This document shows, one piece after another, positions 52,848 to 61,961 of a stretch of DNA of 64,000 bases. Source of the stretch: Collimonas arenae (GTDB taxonomy: Bacteria > Pseudomonadota > Gammaproteobacteria > Burkholderiales > Burkholderiaceae_D); contig NZ_CP009962.1 of the NCBI RefSeq assembly GCF_000786695.1, forward strand, positions 1,488,001 to 1,552,000, read 5' to 3'. Every line of letters begins with the position of its first letter. Position 1 is the stretch's first letter. Made by a program: the position numbers and the translations under genes. A model generated the notes under the pieces. The model ran no database searches and had not been told where the DNA came from. It saw nothing but the letters and a program-made list of their open reading frames with translations.

Positions 52848-53147
52848 ATGAAAAAAAATAATGAAATGAATGAAATGGTCTGTCCGCATTGCAGGAAAAA
52901 GACTTCACGTGGGGCCTCTGAATGCCATGGATGCCACGCGACAATTCAGTACGGCCCGCCATCATGGGCATTTCCTGTGCTTGCCTTGGAGAGTACTATT
53001 GCCGGTTTGATGGCGTCAAAATTTTCCCACGAAGTATCATTTTTTATTCCCTGGCTGATCGCGATGGGCGCATTCGCGGCCGGTTGCGTCTTCCTGGAAA
53101 AAATATTTTACGATCGTGTTCAGTTCAAACTTGGCCGCAGGGGATAA
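52848..53147 (+). CDS. zinc-ribbon membrane protein, paralogue A
   Basis: The 99-residue protein begins with a zinc ribbon C-P-H-C (about 12-15) and C-H-G-C (about 26-29), then Y-G-P-P and two transmembrane helices (about 41-59 and 66-84), and ends in a basic tail. It is clearly paralogous to the minus-strand gene at 58406-58678: M-N-E-M-V/I-C-P-H-C, Q/E-Y-G-P/A-P and F-L/C-E-K/R-I/F-F. The function of such ribbon-plus-two-helix proteins is not known. GGAG precedes the ATG. Confidence 0.8.
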   Translation: MKKNNEMNEMVCPHCRKKTSRGASECHGCHATIQYGPPSWAFPVLALESTIAGLMASKFSHEVSFFIPWLIAMGAFAAGCVFLEKIFYDRVQFKLGRRG

Positions 53148-53262
53148 ATATGGCTGCGAAAGAGAGGGCTAGATCTCACAGCAGCATATTATTTTCGTGT
53201 TTACCTTTGTTTCAAACGCACTTTCCGATTTCACATTCCAATAATCCGAACTGATCTGGATT

Positions 53263-53853
53263 TCACTCGCCGGGATAGAACCATCCCTCTATCCAGGTTT
53301 TCAGGGCGTTAAAAGTGTTTCTAATACTCGTCCAGGCATTCGGTAACCATGCCACGACATCATTGACTATCTGCACGATGAATGCGGTCAAGTTGAGTAT
53401 CAAGTCAGTGACATACGCGCCAATCCTATCCAATAAATCGACGATATCGCTTTGAACGCCAGGGTGCGCGGTACCCAGAGACGCAGCCTCGTCGTAAAGC
53501 ATATCGATGACGACCGTTAGATCGCCCTGGACACGCTCATGGATTCGCTGCATGCTGTTTCTGAAAACCGCCAGTTCGGTCTGGTGGGCGTCATTTTGGT
53601 GAAGTTTTACCGTTGCGTCCTCAACCATCATTTGAATCGAATTTACCGCAGCACGTACCGAGTCCTGTGCATTGATTTCCAACGACATAAGCAGATAATT
53701 TTTTTTCGCCGAAGGAGACGATTTATCGCGTTGAAGAAAGTAAAAATGCGCTGCCAGCTTCGCCGACGGAACAAAGGAGAATCCCCTTGGCCTGCCAATC
53801 CATTTTTTGCAATGTGTACGATGTTCCTCAATGATTTCGTAAAACTTACTCAC
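53263..53853 (-). CDS. orphan protein with hydrophobic helical C-terminus
   Basis: I recognise no family for this 196-residue protein. It starts with GTG six bases after AAGGAGA, which fixes the start well. Residues 1-60 are basic; about 60-130 look like coiled or bundled helices (V-R-A-A-V-N-S-I-Q-M-M-V-E-D-A). The last 70 contain repeated I/V/L-rich helices with Asn and Asp (V-T-D-L-I-L-N-L-T-A-F-I-V-Q-I-V-N-D-V-V-A-W-L) and end W-I-E-G-W-F-Y-P-G-E. The amphipathic end could insert into or lie on a membrane. It has no operon partner. Confidence 0.72.
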   Translation of the reverse strand: MSKFYEIIEEHRTHCKKWIGRPRGFSFVPSAKLAAHFYFLQRDKSSPSAKKNYLLMSLEINAQDSVRAAVNSIQMMVEDATVKLHQNDAHQTELAVFRNSMQRIHERVQGDLTVVIDMLYDEAASLGTAHPGVQSDIVDLLDRIGAYVTDLILNLTAFIVQIVNDVVAWLPNAWTSIRNTFNALKTWIEGWFYPGE

Positions 53854-54204
53854 TCGACTCTCCTTTTACATCATTAGGTCAACAAGATTTCAGTACTTGC
53901 TGTTGAGAGATAGCAATGTCTCCCTCAAAGATGATGGTAAAACGTGGACGCCGATTCCTCCACTGTCAACTGTGTCAGTAAATCATTCTTGCCGCTGCTG
54001 CAAACTTGAGAATGAGGCTGGCGTCCGGCAAGCTTTTGGAGCTGTGCTTGTTTGCCCTCGATGTCCTTCCGGCAATCGGCCACGCCAAGGTATTGGCCGC
54101 TTTTTTAAGCTTACCGGCGACATGAGGAAGAATTGATGTTTTTCCGGTTCCGGTATTTGTTGAGATGCAATGTCATCGAAGCGCTGCAACGCCAGAGAGA
54201 CAGA
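53854..54204. other. intergenic stretch without a supported gene
   Basis: Short frames occur on both strands, one of 79 codons from 53897, but none has a ribosome site or a recognisable pattern. I see no repeat, terminator or RNA gene here. Confidence 0.5.
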
Positions 54205-55017
54205 TCAGCACTTCCGTAAATTCAATTGCATGACGCGCAAGCCTCCGATGAGGCAATGAGGATCATGAGCAAGCGTTTCGAGATCAGTCGTAATGTCGTT
54301 TAATTCACTTTCGGTCGCCAGCTTGGCGGCCAGAACGGGTTGCTTGATTTGCTCAAACGTCCGCCAAAGCAAGCTCTTTTCTTGAGGCGTAATCAACGCT
54401 GGTTGATTAAATGCGACTCCTGCAACCTCCACGTCAAGAAGTTGCGCGTATTGCCACAGTCGGGCGCTGCAATCGTAGTGGAAACCTGTCGCCGCGCTAA
54501 GTGACGTAAACAGCGCACTCGCTCGCTTGACGGACTCGTGCTCGGGGTAACAAAAGAAAGGAAACACCGGTTCTTCAATGATCATTGATCCGCCACGCCG
54601 GCACGATGCCAGGACGTTGTGGAAGAAGGGGGACCATTCCTTGACGTGCATCAGCAGGAAGCGGCAATATGCGACGTCGAACGATTGAAGTTCAAGTGGG
54701 GTCACTCCCATGTCGTGATGCAGAAATTGCACATTCGCGACGACGGCTTTTTCCTTCTTTTCCTGGCATATGTTCAATTGCGCATCTGAAGTGTCGATAC
54801 CGAGAACCTTGCCGCCACGCGATTGCAACTGCTGCGCGAGCCAGAATGCCATATGGCCATGCCCGCATCCGATATCCAGCACATCCAGCGCTTGCACTGC
54901 AGCTTGCGCCCGTAGAAACGTCTGGCTACCGGGGTTATAGAGATTGGCCAGAATGTTAAGGCGCTCCTGATCGGCCGCACCGACATTGAGCAAATAAGAT
55001 GGCATGTTCTTGGACAT
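54205..55017 (-). CDS. SAM-dependent class I methyltransferase
   Basis: The 270-residue enzyme has the S-adenosylmethionine motif V-L-D-I-G-C-G-H-G-H-M-A (about 45-56), the acidic post-I loop G-I-D-T-S-D-A-Q-L and motif III-like F-D-V-A-Y-C-R-F-L-L-M-H. The start segment L-L-N-V-G-A-A-D-Q-E-R-L-N-I-L-A-N-L-Y-N-P-G is shared with methyltransferases of small molecules in secondary metabolism. The acceptor is unknown. GAGGAAAAC precedes the ATG, which was chosen over one ten codons upstream. Tandem 11-base repeats lie about 125 bases upstream. Confidence 0.88.
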   Translation of the reverse strand: MSKNMPSYLLNVGAADQERLNILANLYNPGSQTFLRAQAAVQALDVLDIGCGHGHMAFWLAQQLQSRGGKVLGIDTSDAQLNICQEKKEKAVVANVQFLHHDMGVTPLELQSFDVAYCRFLLMHVKEWSPFFHNVLASCRRGGSMIIEEPVFPFFCYPEHESVKRASALFTSLSAATGFHYDCSARLWQYAQLLDVEVAGVAFNQPALITPQEKSLLWRTFEQIKQPVLAAKLATESELNDITTDLETLAHDPHCLIGGLRVMQLNLRKC

Positions 55018-55141
55018 AGTTTTCCTCGATTGAATAAAAATGCACATTCAAGGAGCGATGAAATGCTTCGGACACCCATCTTCACGTCCCGAGGCGAACA
55101 ACGTCATTGCGTTGTCCGTTGCCAGTCAAGATCCGATAGTC

Positions 55142-55185
55142 AGCCGCATGTGAGCCGCATGTGAGCCGCATGTGAAACGCATGTC
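55142..55185. repeat. four tandem 11-bp repeats
   Basis: AGCCGCATGTG occurs three times without a break (55142, 55153, 55164), followed by AAACGCATGTC and a partial fifth unit. The period is one DNA turn, as for direct-repeat sites of response regulators, or the array may be a slippage product. It lies upstream of the methyltransferase gene. The rest of 55018-55395 shows nothing else. Confidence 0.7.
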
Positions 55186-55395
55186 AGCCGTGTTTTCCGA
55201 TTCTTATGTCACTCCAACGGCAGCCATGGCCTCGTGCGACGACAGGCTGTATATCGTGTGATATGTACAAGTATGATTCTAGGTCTGAAAAACAGAGAAG
55301 ATAGCTGGTAAATATACCTGGCATAACAGGTGCATTCGATCAAAAGCGGAAACGTCCCGGCAGGAGATGATCGCTGTAATGCCAGGTTAGGTTTG

Positions 55396-57660
55396 CTAAT
55401 CGTAGGTGGCGCTCAATGTCACGTCGCTGAATGCTTGCTTGGCATTGAGCAAAATGTAATACCAGCGGCCAGCAGCCGGACTTGCTAGCGAGATATTTTC
55501 TCTGTTTCCAATGTTGATGGAGGCAGTATCGTAAGAGCCGATAGTCGGGTAACGATCAAGAGCAATATACAAATCTACATCGCCGCTTCCGCCGCTAGTC
55601 CGTAATGTGAGGTTTTTTGCTCCGCTGGGCAGCAATATATAAGCGTATGCACTGCCAGATGAAGACAATCCCTTGATCGCACAATTCCTGCCTAAATTGC
55701 TTGATGACGGGCAGCTCGGCAGTGCCGGGCCTTCGGGTAGCGGCGGCTCGCCGATAGTGCTTGCGGTCTTGGCCCAGTTGGCAAATTCGTTGTCGTAGCG
55801 AGCGCCGATGTAAGCCATCGTATTTTGATAGCCGTCGTAGTCGCCGACACGGAATTTCGACACAACTGTATCGACATCATTCCGGTGACGTTCGACCATG
55901 AAACGCGTCGCCATATATCCCCAGCGATACGCCCGCGTCTGGTAATCCGTCATCGAATAGGTATTCCCGAAAATCTGGCTCAGCCGGTAAGTACCGCTGT
56001 GAGCGACATCGATCGCTTCTTGATTATCGTTCTTCCTCGATAGGTATTCTGCGATGCCCTCAATCCACCAGACAGTGGGTTTCATGGTGCTGGCGTTAAA
56101 GTCGCCAAACATGTCGAAGCGCCCATCCAGATAATGGATATATTCGTGTTCCAGATTCCATATCTTGAATTCCGGACGCATCCAGGATGCTTCGTGGGCA
56201 ATAAAGCGCGCCTGGTTACCCGGAACATCGGGGCTCCCTTCCAGATACATGCCGCCGTTATTGGTGCTGATGCCGTATATCGCAGCCGCATATTTGTTGT
56301 AGTTGCTGTAGTCATCGAAGACCACGACTTCCAATGAAGCATTTCTATCGTTTGCCACTGGCGTCCGATTGGTTTGCAGCATATCGTGGAAGTAAGACTC
56401 CTCCGTCTTCAACAGTGCGCACGACGCTTGCATCTGCGCGGGGTTCATTTCCTGGGCGCGAATGCTGATGGTGGGACTGCAGGTGTATTTGTTTTTCAGT
56501 ACCGCATTGGCGAGCCTGGCCTCGAAATCGCAGGTGCCGTATTCGGCGCAATTGGCATTGTCGTTGTATTTGACGGCGATCGCTGCAGCCAGCCATAAGT
56601 CGCTATCGGCGCCGGTCATGGTAGTCGTGGCCAGCAGATTTTGGATCATGGCCTTGACGCCGGCTTTTTGTGCCGGGTATTGAAAGAAGCGGAATGCCTC
56701 GTTAGCGGCATCGGTAAGCTGATAGGCGGTTTCAGTGGCCTGCAAGGCACTTTTATTGTTGACGACGAAATTGTTCAACGCTGTCGGATACGACACATCA
56801 TTTTGCAGAAGCGGCCTGCCGTCGCTGCGGCCATGTGCGTAGAAAATAACGGTCAACACGCCGGTAAAGCCACCCGCAGCGCTAGGCTGGCGCAACGCTT
56901 GCGCGGCATCCGGGTTGCTGGCGGTATTGGTGTAGCGCAGCACCAGGTTTTTCATGGTGCTCAGGTAATAGGCTTCGTCGCTCATATTCGTAATGAGCTT
57001 CATCGTTTCGCCTGCGGTGGATGGGGCGACGCTGTTGGTCTTGAACAAAACATTGCCATCGACCAGCTGTTTGATCGGCGGGCGCAGGACGCTCACCAAC
57101 GACGCGGATGGATTAGGAATGACATTGCCGCTGGCCAGATAATATCCGGCGCGCAGATAAATCAGCAGGTTGACCATTGCGCGATTGCTGGCATTGTAAA
57201 TCCCTGCTTCCTGGCTGAACCGGTTGGCGACAGCGTTGAAATTGCTGGCGGAATATACCTTCGCAGCCTGGGTCGCATTCAGCGAAAACAGGCCGTAATG
57301 GCATTCGTAGTCAGGCAGGTTGGCGATATAGTCGGCCAGCGCGCTACCGTCGTAAGCCGCCAGTATGTCCATGTCTTTGCAGTCCGGAGTAGTGGCCATT
57401 CTTTTCACACGATTGCCTGCTCCCGGGCGAGTCTTGGCATCGTTCAAATCTGTGCGTGGCTTGTTGCTGGGCGGTAGATTGTATTTCGACTGCTCTGGCG
57501 ATGGCGGCAGCGATTGTCTCGCGCGCGGCATCGGCGCCTGATGCGGTATGGCGGGTTCCTCTGAAGCGCCTTTTCCTGATTCAGCTCTCGCATAGTCGAA
57601 CGGTAACGCACCGAGAAGCATTAAACCTGCAAACCACAATACCTTTTTTGAAATCAGCAT
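55396..57660 (-). CDS. secreted M9-family collagenase
   Basis: The 754-residue zinc metalloprotease should degrade collagen or similar fibrous protein outside the cell. A signal peptide (about 1-27, Y-A-R-A) is followed by a propeptide-like Pro-rich part, then the M9 N-terminal helical domain (D-M-D-I-L-A-A-Y onwards). The catalytic domain has H-E-Y-I-H near residue 503 and the glutamate ligand in W-W-I-E-G-I-A-E-Y-L about 30 residues on. The C-terminal 110 residues form a pre-peptidase domain (S-G-D-V-D-L-Y-I, W-Y-Y-I-L-L-N-A) that aids secretion or substrate binding. GGGGTG lies eight bases before the ATG. Confidence 0.93.
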   Translation of the reverse strand: MLISKKVLWFAGLMLLGALPFDYARAESGKGASEEPAIPHQAPMPRARQSLPPSPEQSKYNLPPSNKPRTDLNDAKTRPGAGNRVKRMATTPDCKDMDILAAYDGSALADYIANLPDYECHYGLFSLNATQAAKVYSASNFNAVANRFSQEAGIYNASNRAMVNLLIYLRAGYYLASGNVIPNPSASLVSVLRPPIKQLVDGNVLFKTNSVAPSTAGETMKLITNMSDEAYYLSTMKNLVLRYTNTASNPDAAQALRQPSAAGGFTGVLTVIFYAHGRSDGRPLLQNDVSYPTALNNFVVNNKSALQATETAYQLTDAANEAFRFFQYPAQKAGVKAMIQNLLATTTMTGADSDLWLAAAIAVKYNDNANCAEYGTCDFEARLANAVLKNKYTCSPTISIRAQEMNPAQMQASCALLKTEESYFHDMLQTNRTPVANDRNASLEVVVFDDYSNYNKYAAAIYGISTNNGGMYLEGSPDVPGNQARFIAHEASWMRPEFKIWNLEHEYIHYLDGRFDMFGDFNASTMKPTVWWIEGIAEYLSRKNDNQEAIDVAHSGTYRLSQIFGNTYSMTDYQTRAYRWGYMATRFMVERHRNDVDTVVSKFRVGDYDGYQNTMAYIGARYDNEFANWAKTASTIGEPPLPEGPALPSCPSSSNLGRNCAIKGLSSSGSAYAYILLPSGAKNLTLRTSGGSGDVDLYIALDRYPTIGSYDTASINIGNRENISLASPAAGRWYYILLNAKQAFSDVTLSATYD

Positions 57661-57769
57661 CTAATTGTCACCCCACAATGAATTGAATCGGCATGTCTCC
57701 TCACAAGAAGTTGTGAGCAAGCGTCACCGGAGTGGCAAGGTACAACAATTAAATTGAGACAAGTAACTG

Positions 57770-58012
57770 TCAGAACTGACAGCACTGAGAGACTGGGTCC
57801 GACAACAGGAGCGCCGTCCAGCCGGTGGCGATAACTTGCTCGGGGCAAGCTTTCTGCCCCTGCAAGCATTGATGGCGTTTAGCGTGCGAGTGATGCAGGC
57901 GAGGCCGGCCAGATCCGAGATGCTGCCTGAAGAACGCAAGCACCTTGGCGTTAAAGTCAGCATGGAAAGCCGCACGGTCGAAACCAGGCCGGTCGCTGCA
58001 AATTTCAGTTTT
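57770..58012 (-). pseudogene. possible relic of an alpha/beta-hydrolase C-terminus
   Basis: An open but start-less frame on the minus strand reads G-F-D-R-A-A-F-H-A-D-F-N-A-K-V-L-A-F-F-R-Q-H-L-G (57914-57985). That is the usual end of dienelactone-hydrolase-type proteins (H-G-F-D, then F-F-x-x-H-L). No upstream domain is preserved, since a stop lies ten codons before. The rest of 57661-58041 has no gene. This may be a remnant of a lost gene, or chance. Confidence 0.3.
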
Positions 58013-58041
58013 TTATGGGTTGCTGCGCCGACGAAATAGGC

Positions 58042-58365
58042 TCAAGCACAACTCTCAGGGCCAGACTGCGTACCGCTCGTCCTGATTTTTTTTCGGCGGT
58101 CTCCCATCAGAGTCCGTAATTCTCCAATAGATAGACCTGTCACTTCGTGCATACTGATTAACAGCGTAGCGCCTACAGACAAACGACGATGGCGTATATT
58201 GCTTATCACTGGCGGCGCAACTCCCAGCGCCTGACTGAGCGCAGTATCGGTTTTCAATTTCAACTTTGCGATCAATGTATCCAGCAAGCGATCTGGATCA
58301 TATGACGCTGCTTCTTCATCTGACTTGCTGTTTGAGGCAGCATCAAAAGCGGTGTGAACGGTCAT
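58042..58365 (-). CDS. small helix-turn-helix protein
   Basis: The 107-residue protein contains L-D-T-L-I-A-K-L-K-L-K-T-D-T-A-L-S-Q-A-L-G-V-A-P and then P-V-I-S-N-I-R-H-R-R-L-S-V-G, an XRE/lambda-repressor-like helix-turn-helix at about residues 40-70. A helix L-L-I-S-M-H-E-V-T-G-L-S-I-G-E-L follows, and the tail is basic. It is probably a DNA-binding regulator, but its target is unknown. The ATG at 58365 was preferred over one eight codons upstream. The zinc-ribbon paralogue B ends 41 bases upstream of it on the same strand. Confidence 0.75.
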   Translation of the reverse strand: MTVHTAFDAASNSKSDEEAASYDPDRLLDTLIAKLKLKTDTALSQALGVAPPVISNIRHRRLSVGATLLISMHEVTGLSIGELRTLMGDRRKKIRTSGTQSGPESCA

Positions 58366-58405
58366 TATTAATCCGCCTATGATTGGCAATATCAGGCCAT
58401 CTCTG

Positions 58406-58678
58406 TCAGGGACGCTTGAAAATGACCCGTTCGATGAAAAATCTCTCCAGGCACATGCTACCGACTACAAATGTCGTCATCCCGAAAAACCAAGCTAGCA
58501 ATGAGAAATCAAAGACGGGAATTCTTGATACCTGCACCCCCAAAAAAATACTCACTATGACTAGTGCAAGGTAGGCCATTCGAGGCGCCCCATATTCAAT
58601 TTCTGCTTTGCATCCAATGCAGACGTTTTCTCCGAAGCGCAATGTTTCGTCGCAGTGCGGGCATATCATCTCGTTCAT
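58406..58678 (-). CDS. zinc-ribbon membrane protein, paralogue B
   Basis: The 90-residue protein has the same design as the gene at 52848: M-N-E-M-I-C-P-H-C (6-9 for the first pair), C-I-G-C near residue 20, E-Y-G-A-P and two hydrophobic helices (about 34-52 and 56-75) before a basic tail with F-I-E-R-V-I-F-K. The pair brackets about 6 kb of accessory DNA in opposite orientation. No function is known. Only a weak A-rich ribosome site precedes the ATG. Confidence 0.78.
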   Translation of the reverse strand: MNEMICPHCDETLRFGENVCIGCKAEIEYGAPRMAYLALVIVSIFLGVQVSRIPVFDFSLLAWFFGMTTFVVGSMCLERFFIERVIFKRP

Positions 58679-58723
58679 GTTTTTCTTTAAATAGAATATG
58701 AATTCACCGTCGCTTGCCTGGTT

Positions 58724-58891
58724 TCAAGCACGCTTGCGGCAGATCATGCAGAGGGAATCACCCGATAAAAATTGCCCTTTGCTGCGAGTCCGCTTGCATG
58801 GCCCCTTGCATCGCTGTTGGGTGTGATTGATCCAGGTAGTGCCGTTTGTCGTCCGACGAAATGCTTCTACTGCTTGCGGGTGTGTATTCAT
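58724..58891 (-). CDS. tiny cysteine-rich protein, probable zinc finger
   Basis: The 55-residue product contains C-K-G-P-C and, 18 residues on, C-M-I-C-R-K-R, two CxxC/CxxxC knuckles that could bind one zinc. The first half is polar (A-V-E-A-F-R-R-T-T-N-G-T-T-W-I). The chosen ATG gives a compact protein; a longer in-frame reading upstream adds an unlike segment. Its place beside paralogue B and the HTH gene suggests a small accessory cluster. Function unknown. Confidence 0.55.
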   Translation of the reverse strand: MNTHPQAVEAFRRTTNGTTWINHTQQRCKGPCKRTRSKGQFLSGDSLCMICRKRA

Positions 58892-59186
58892 CTCGTTGCA
58901 TCTCTTTTCGATATTCCGATGAATAGATTGTAGCCAGCCATGTCGCAAACAAATAGCCAAAAAAAGTTAAATAGATCACAGTTTGCAATCGTTCACAATA
59001 TTTCGATGTGGAGCGAATAAATGCTTCGGAATGGCTGGACAGATGTCAGATGTGTTGTAACTGCTGTTGGGGACGAAGCTGTTCAGTTTTATGGATGGTT
59101 CATCGCCATTCTTTGCTCTTATTGTTTTGGAGTTTTTAAATAGTGACATTTATTAACATTGGCGCACATCACTTAAGAGACCATAA

Positions 59187-59226
59187 CTGTAAATCATTGC
59201 GTCTTCAGCGCTAATTTCATTTACAG
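59187..59226. promoter_or_regulatory. inverted repeat upstream of vgrG
   Basis: CTGTAAAT (59187-59194) and ATTTACAG (59219-59226) are perfect 8-base arms 24 bases apart, 54 bases before the vgrG start. The surrounding 58892-59279 is A+T-rich and likely holds the vgrG promoter, but I cannot fix its elements. Confidence 0.35.
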
Positions 59227-59279
59227 ATGAGCCATTCTTTGATATTTCTTTGTCTACGAAAAATCATCAGAGGCAGCGT

Positions 59280-61958
59280 ATGGCACAGGATGCAAACGAT
59301 TGGATGTTAGCGCTTGGTATCGGCGTCCAGCAGGCTTATCACCTTCATGTCCCTCGTGCCGGCGTCAGTGGCAAAGCGTTCAGTGTCGTCAGCTTCGATG
59401 GCGTGGAAGAGCTTGGCGAACCAAACCGCTTTGTGATTCGCCTGACGCATCCTCAGTCTGATTTACCTCGTTCCTCCTTTGTCGGCATGCCGGCAACCTT
59501 TACTATCACCCCTCCCGCCTTGCCCGGCGTACCTGCACTGGGAACAGGGCGCAAGACCCAAGGCGTGATCACCGGCTTTCAACAGCTCGATAGCAATCCA
59601 GATGTCGCCACCTACGAGGTGGTGCTGGAATCGCGCATTGCGCAGTTGCGCAACGTCACGCGCTGCCGCCTGTTTTTGGAACAAACATTTCCCAAGATTA
59701 TTGAAACCATCCTGCGGGAGCATGGCTTTGCTGGCGACAACAGCCATTTCAGTTTTACGCTGCGACGCGACTACGAGAAGCGTCCGATCGTCACGCAATG
59801 GCACGAATCGGATCTGGCCTTCATTCAACGCCTGTGCCGCCGCAGCGGGATCTGGTTTCGGATTGATGCCGGCGAGTATGGGGAGATTGTTCACTTCGGC
59901 GACGACTTCACGCATTACCGGCGCAGTCCGGCATTATCCGCGCCGTTCAGCCAGGACGCCGGACTGGAAAGCGTCGGCAGCGAAACCGTACGGGCATTCG
60001 AAACCCATGCCAGGCAGATCCCGCAATCCTACATTGTCAGAGACTACAACCGCCTTGCCGCACCGGCCCCGATAGAAACCGAAGTCAACCTTGCTCGCAA
60101 CGACAAGACCACTTTCGGCAATGCGTATGCTTTTGGCTCAATGCACCTGAGCAAAGAACAGGCCGAATGGGAAGGGCGCTTGCGTCATGAAGCAGGCCTG
60201 TGCGAACAAGTCGTCTATCAAGGCAAAGGCAACGTCCTCGGACTGGTTCCAGGCGCTGTGTTCCGCTTCACCAACAGAGCCTTGCCGGACGCCGAATACG
60301 GCCAACTGATTACCAAAATTACTCATCACGGCGCACGCGATACCGCCTACCACAATAGCTATACAGCGATTCCGTCCGACCGTATCTATCGTTTGCCACT
60401 CCATGAGGACGCATGGCCCAAAGTCGATAGCACGGTGAGCGCCAGGATCGCCTCGCCGGATCGTTACCCCTATGCCTACATGAACAAGGCTGGCGACTAT
60501 ATGGTGCAGTTCGACTTTGACCGCGATCCGCGTCAAGCCGGATTGAATAGCTGCTGGATGCGCCTCGCCAAACCATTTGCCGGTCCCTTGCAGACCGGGT
60601 TTCACTTCCCGCTGATCGATGGAGTTGAAGTCGCCGTCGCCTTTCACAACGGCGATCCGGACCGCCCCTATATTGCCCATGCATTGCACGACAGCCAAAA
60701 CACAGACCTGATCACCAATGAAAACCGGTGGATGAGCCGCAATGAAATCCGCACCCAGAGCAACAACAAGTTGCGGATGGAAGACTGGGAGGGTGAGGAA
60801 CACGTCAAGCTGGCGACCGAGCTCGGCAAGAGCCAACTCAATTTAGGTCACCTGGTCGACGCAAAGAAGCAGAAGCGTGGCGAAGGGATGGAAATCCGGA
60901 CCGATTTTTGGGGAAGCATCCGTGCCGCCAAGGGGCTATTTCTCTCTGCCGATGCGCAACCGAAGGCCAACGGGCAACAACTCGACATGCTGGCAACTGA
61001 GGCGCAACTGGAGCAGGCGCTGGCACAGACGCAAGCATTGGCCGAGACAGCGAAAGCTGCGCACGCCAGTGTGGCCGAATACGAAAAGCAAAAGGCATTA
61101 TTCAATGACACGCTGAAGCAGTTGAAAAAAGCGTGCATCGTGATGAGCGCACCCGCCGGCATCGGCCTTGCATCGGGCGGCAATCTGCAGCTGAGCGCCT
61201 CACAAAATCTGATCGCTACCGCTGGCGGAAATGCCGATATCAGTGTGATGAAAAAATTCACGGTGGCCGCTAGCGAAGCGATTTCCCTGTTTGCACAAAA
61301 GCTCGGCATCAAAATCTTTGCCGCCAAGGGCAAGGTCGAGATTCAGGCGCAAAGCGATGAAATGCTGCTGACCGCATTGAAGGATCTGAAAATCACCTCC
61401 GTTAACGGTAAGCTGGTTCTTTCTGCTGACAAGGAAGTCTGGATCGGCGCCGGCGGCTCCTATATCAAGATCATGCCGGAAGGGATCGAGAACGGTACAC
61501 CGGGCGATATCTACGAAAAATGTGCGGTATGGAGCAAGGAAGGCGCTGCGTCGATGCAAATCGCGGCGAACATGACAGCCGGCGTCAAGGACATTTTGCC
61601 GGTGAGTTCCTTATTGTTTGGTACTGCGGCCTCGCCGGCATCAATAAGCTACCTGCCAGCTGGAATGCCGTACAAATTGTTTGCCGATGGCGAACAGGTA
61701 AAACAAGGAAAGATCGATGCAACCGGCCAGATTCCGGTTACTCACCGTGCCCCGACCAAGCAGTACAGCCTGGAGTTGGCAAACGGTACCACTTACAAAC
61801 TACCGGTGTCTGACGCATACCGTGGCGATGCGGATAATGGCGCGCAGGCAAATGCCGGATTTCATTTTCATGAAGCGACACCGGGCGCCGATGCCATAGA
61901 TCGGGCGCATCACCGGCAGGCATACAACGATTTGCTCAATTCCGACGAGGAAAGCTAA
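59280..61958 (+). CDS. vgrG: type VI secretion spike protein VgrG with DUF2345 and C-terminal extension
   Basis: VgrG trimers cap the type VI tube and carry effectors into target cells. The 892-residue protein has the gp27-like region (F-S-V-V-S-F-D-G-V-E-E-L-G-E-P onwards; about 30-390), the gp5-like OB fold (Y-P-Y-A-Y-M-N-K-A-G-D-Y-M-V-Q-F-D-F-D, near 400), a coiled insertion (about 575-610) and the DUF2345 beta-helix (about 620-760). A last part of about 110 residues resembles a transthyretin-like module (Y-K-L-F-A-D-G-E-Q-V-K-Q-G-K-I-D). Such tails dock Tle effectors. AGAGG lies seven bases before the ATG. The effector gene starts three bases after the stop. Confidence 0.95.
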   Translation: MAQDANDWMLALGIGVQQAYHLHVPRAGVSGKAFSVVSFDGVEELGEPNRFVIRLTHPQSDLPRSSFVGMPATFTITPPALPGVPALGTGRKTQGVITGFQQLDSNPDVATYEVVLESRIAQLRNVTRCRLFLEQTFPKIIETILREHGFAGDNSHFSFTLRRDYEKRPIVTQWHESDLAFIQRLCRRSGIWFRIDAGEYGEIVHFGDDFTHYRRSPALSAPFSQDAGLESVGSETVRAFETHARQIPQSYIVRDYNRLAAPAPIETEVNLARNDKTTFGNAYAFGSMHLSKEQAEWEGRLRHEAGLCEQVVYQGKGNVLGLVPGAVFRFTNRALPDAEYGQLITKITHHGARDTAYHNSYTAIPSDRIYRLPLHEDAWPKVDSTVSARIASPDRYPYAYMNKAGDYMVQFDFDRDPRQAGLNSCWMRLAKPFAGPLQTGFHFPLIDGVEVAVAFHNGDPDRPYIAHALHDSQNTDLITNENRWMSRNEIRTQSNNKLRMEDWEGEEHVKLATELGKSQLNLGHLVDAKKQKRGEGMEIRTDFWGSIRAAKGLFLSADAQPKANGQQLDMLATEAQLEQALAQTQALAETAKAAHASVAEYEKQKALFNDTLKQLKKACIVMSAPAGIGLASGGNLQLSASQNLIATAGGNADISVMKKFTVAASEAISLFAQKLGIKIFAAKGKVEIQAQSDEMLLTALKDLKITSVNGKLVLSADKEVWIGAGGSYIKIMPEGIENGTPGDIYEKCAVWSKEGAASMQIAANMTAGVKDILPVSSLLFGTAASPASISYLPAGMPYKLFADGEQVKQGKIDATGQIPVTHRAPTKQYSLELANGTTYKLPVSDAYRGDADNGAQANAGFHFHEATPGADAIDRAHHRQAYNDLLNSDEES

Positions 61959-61961
61959 GAG

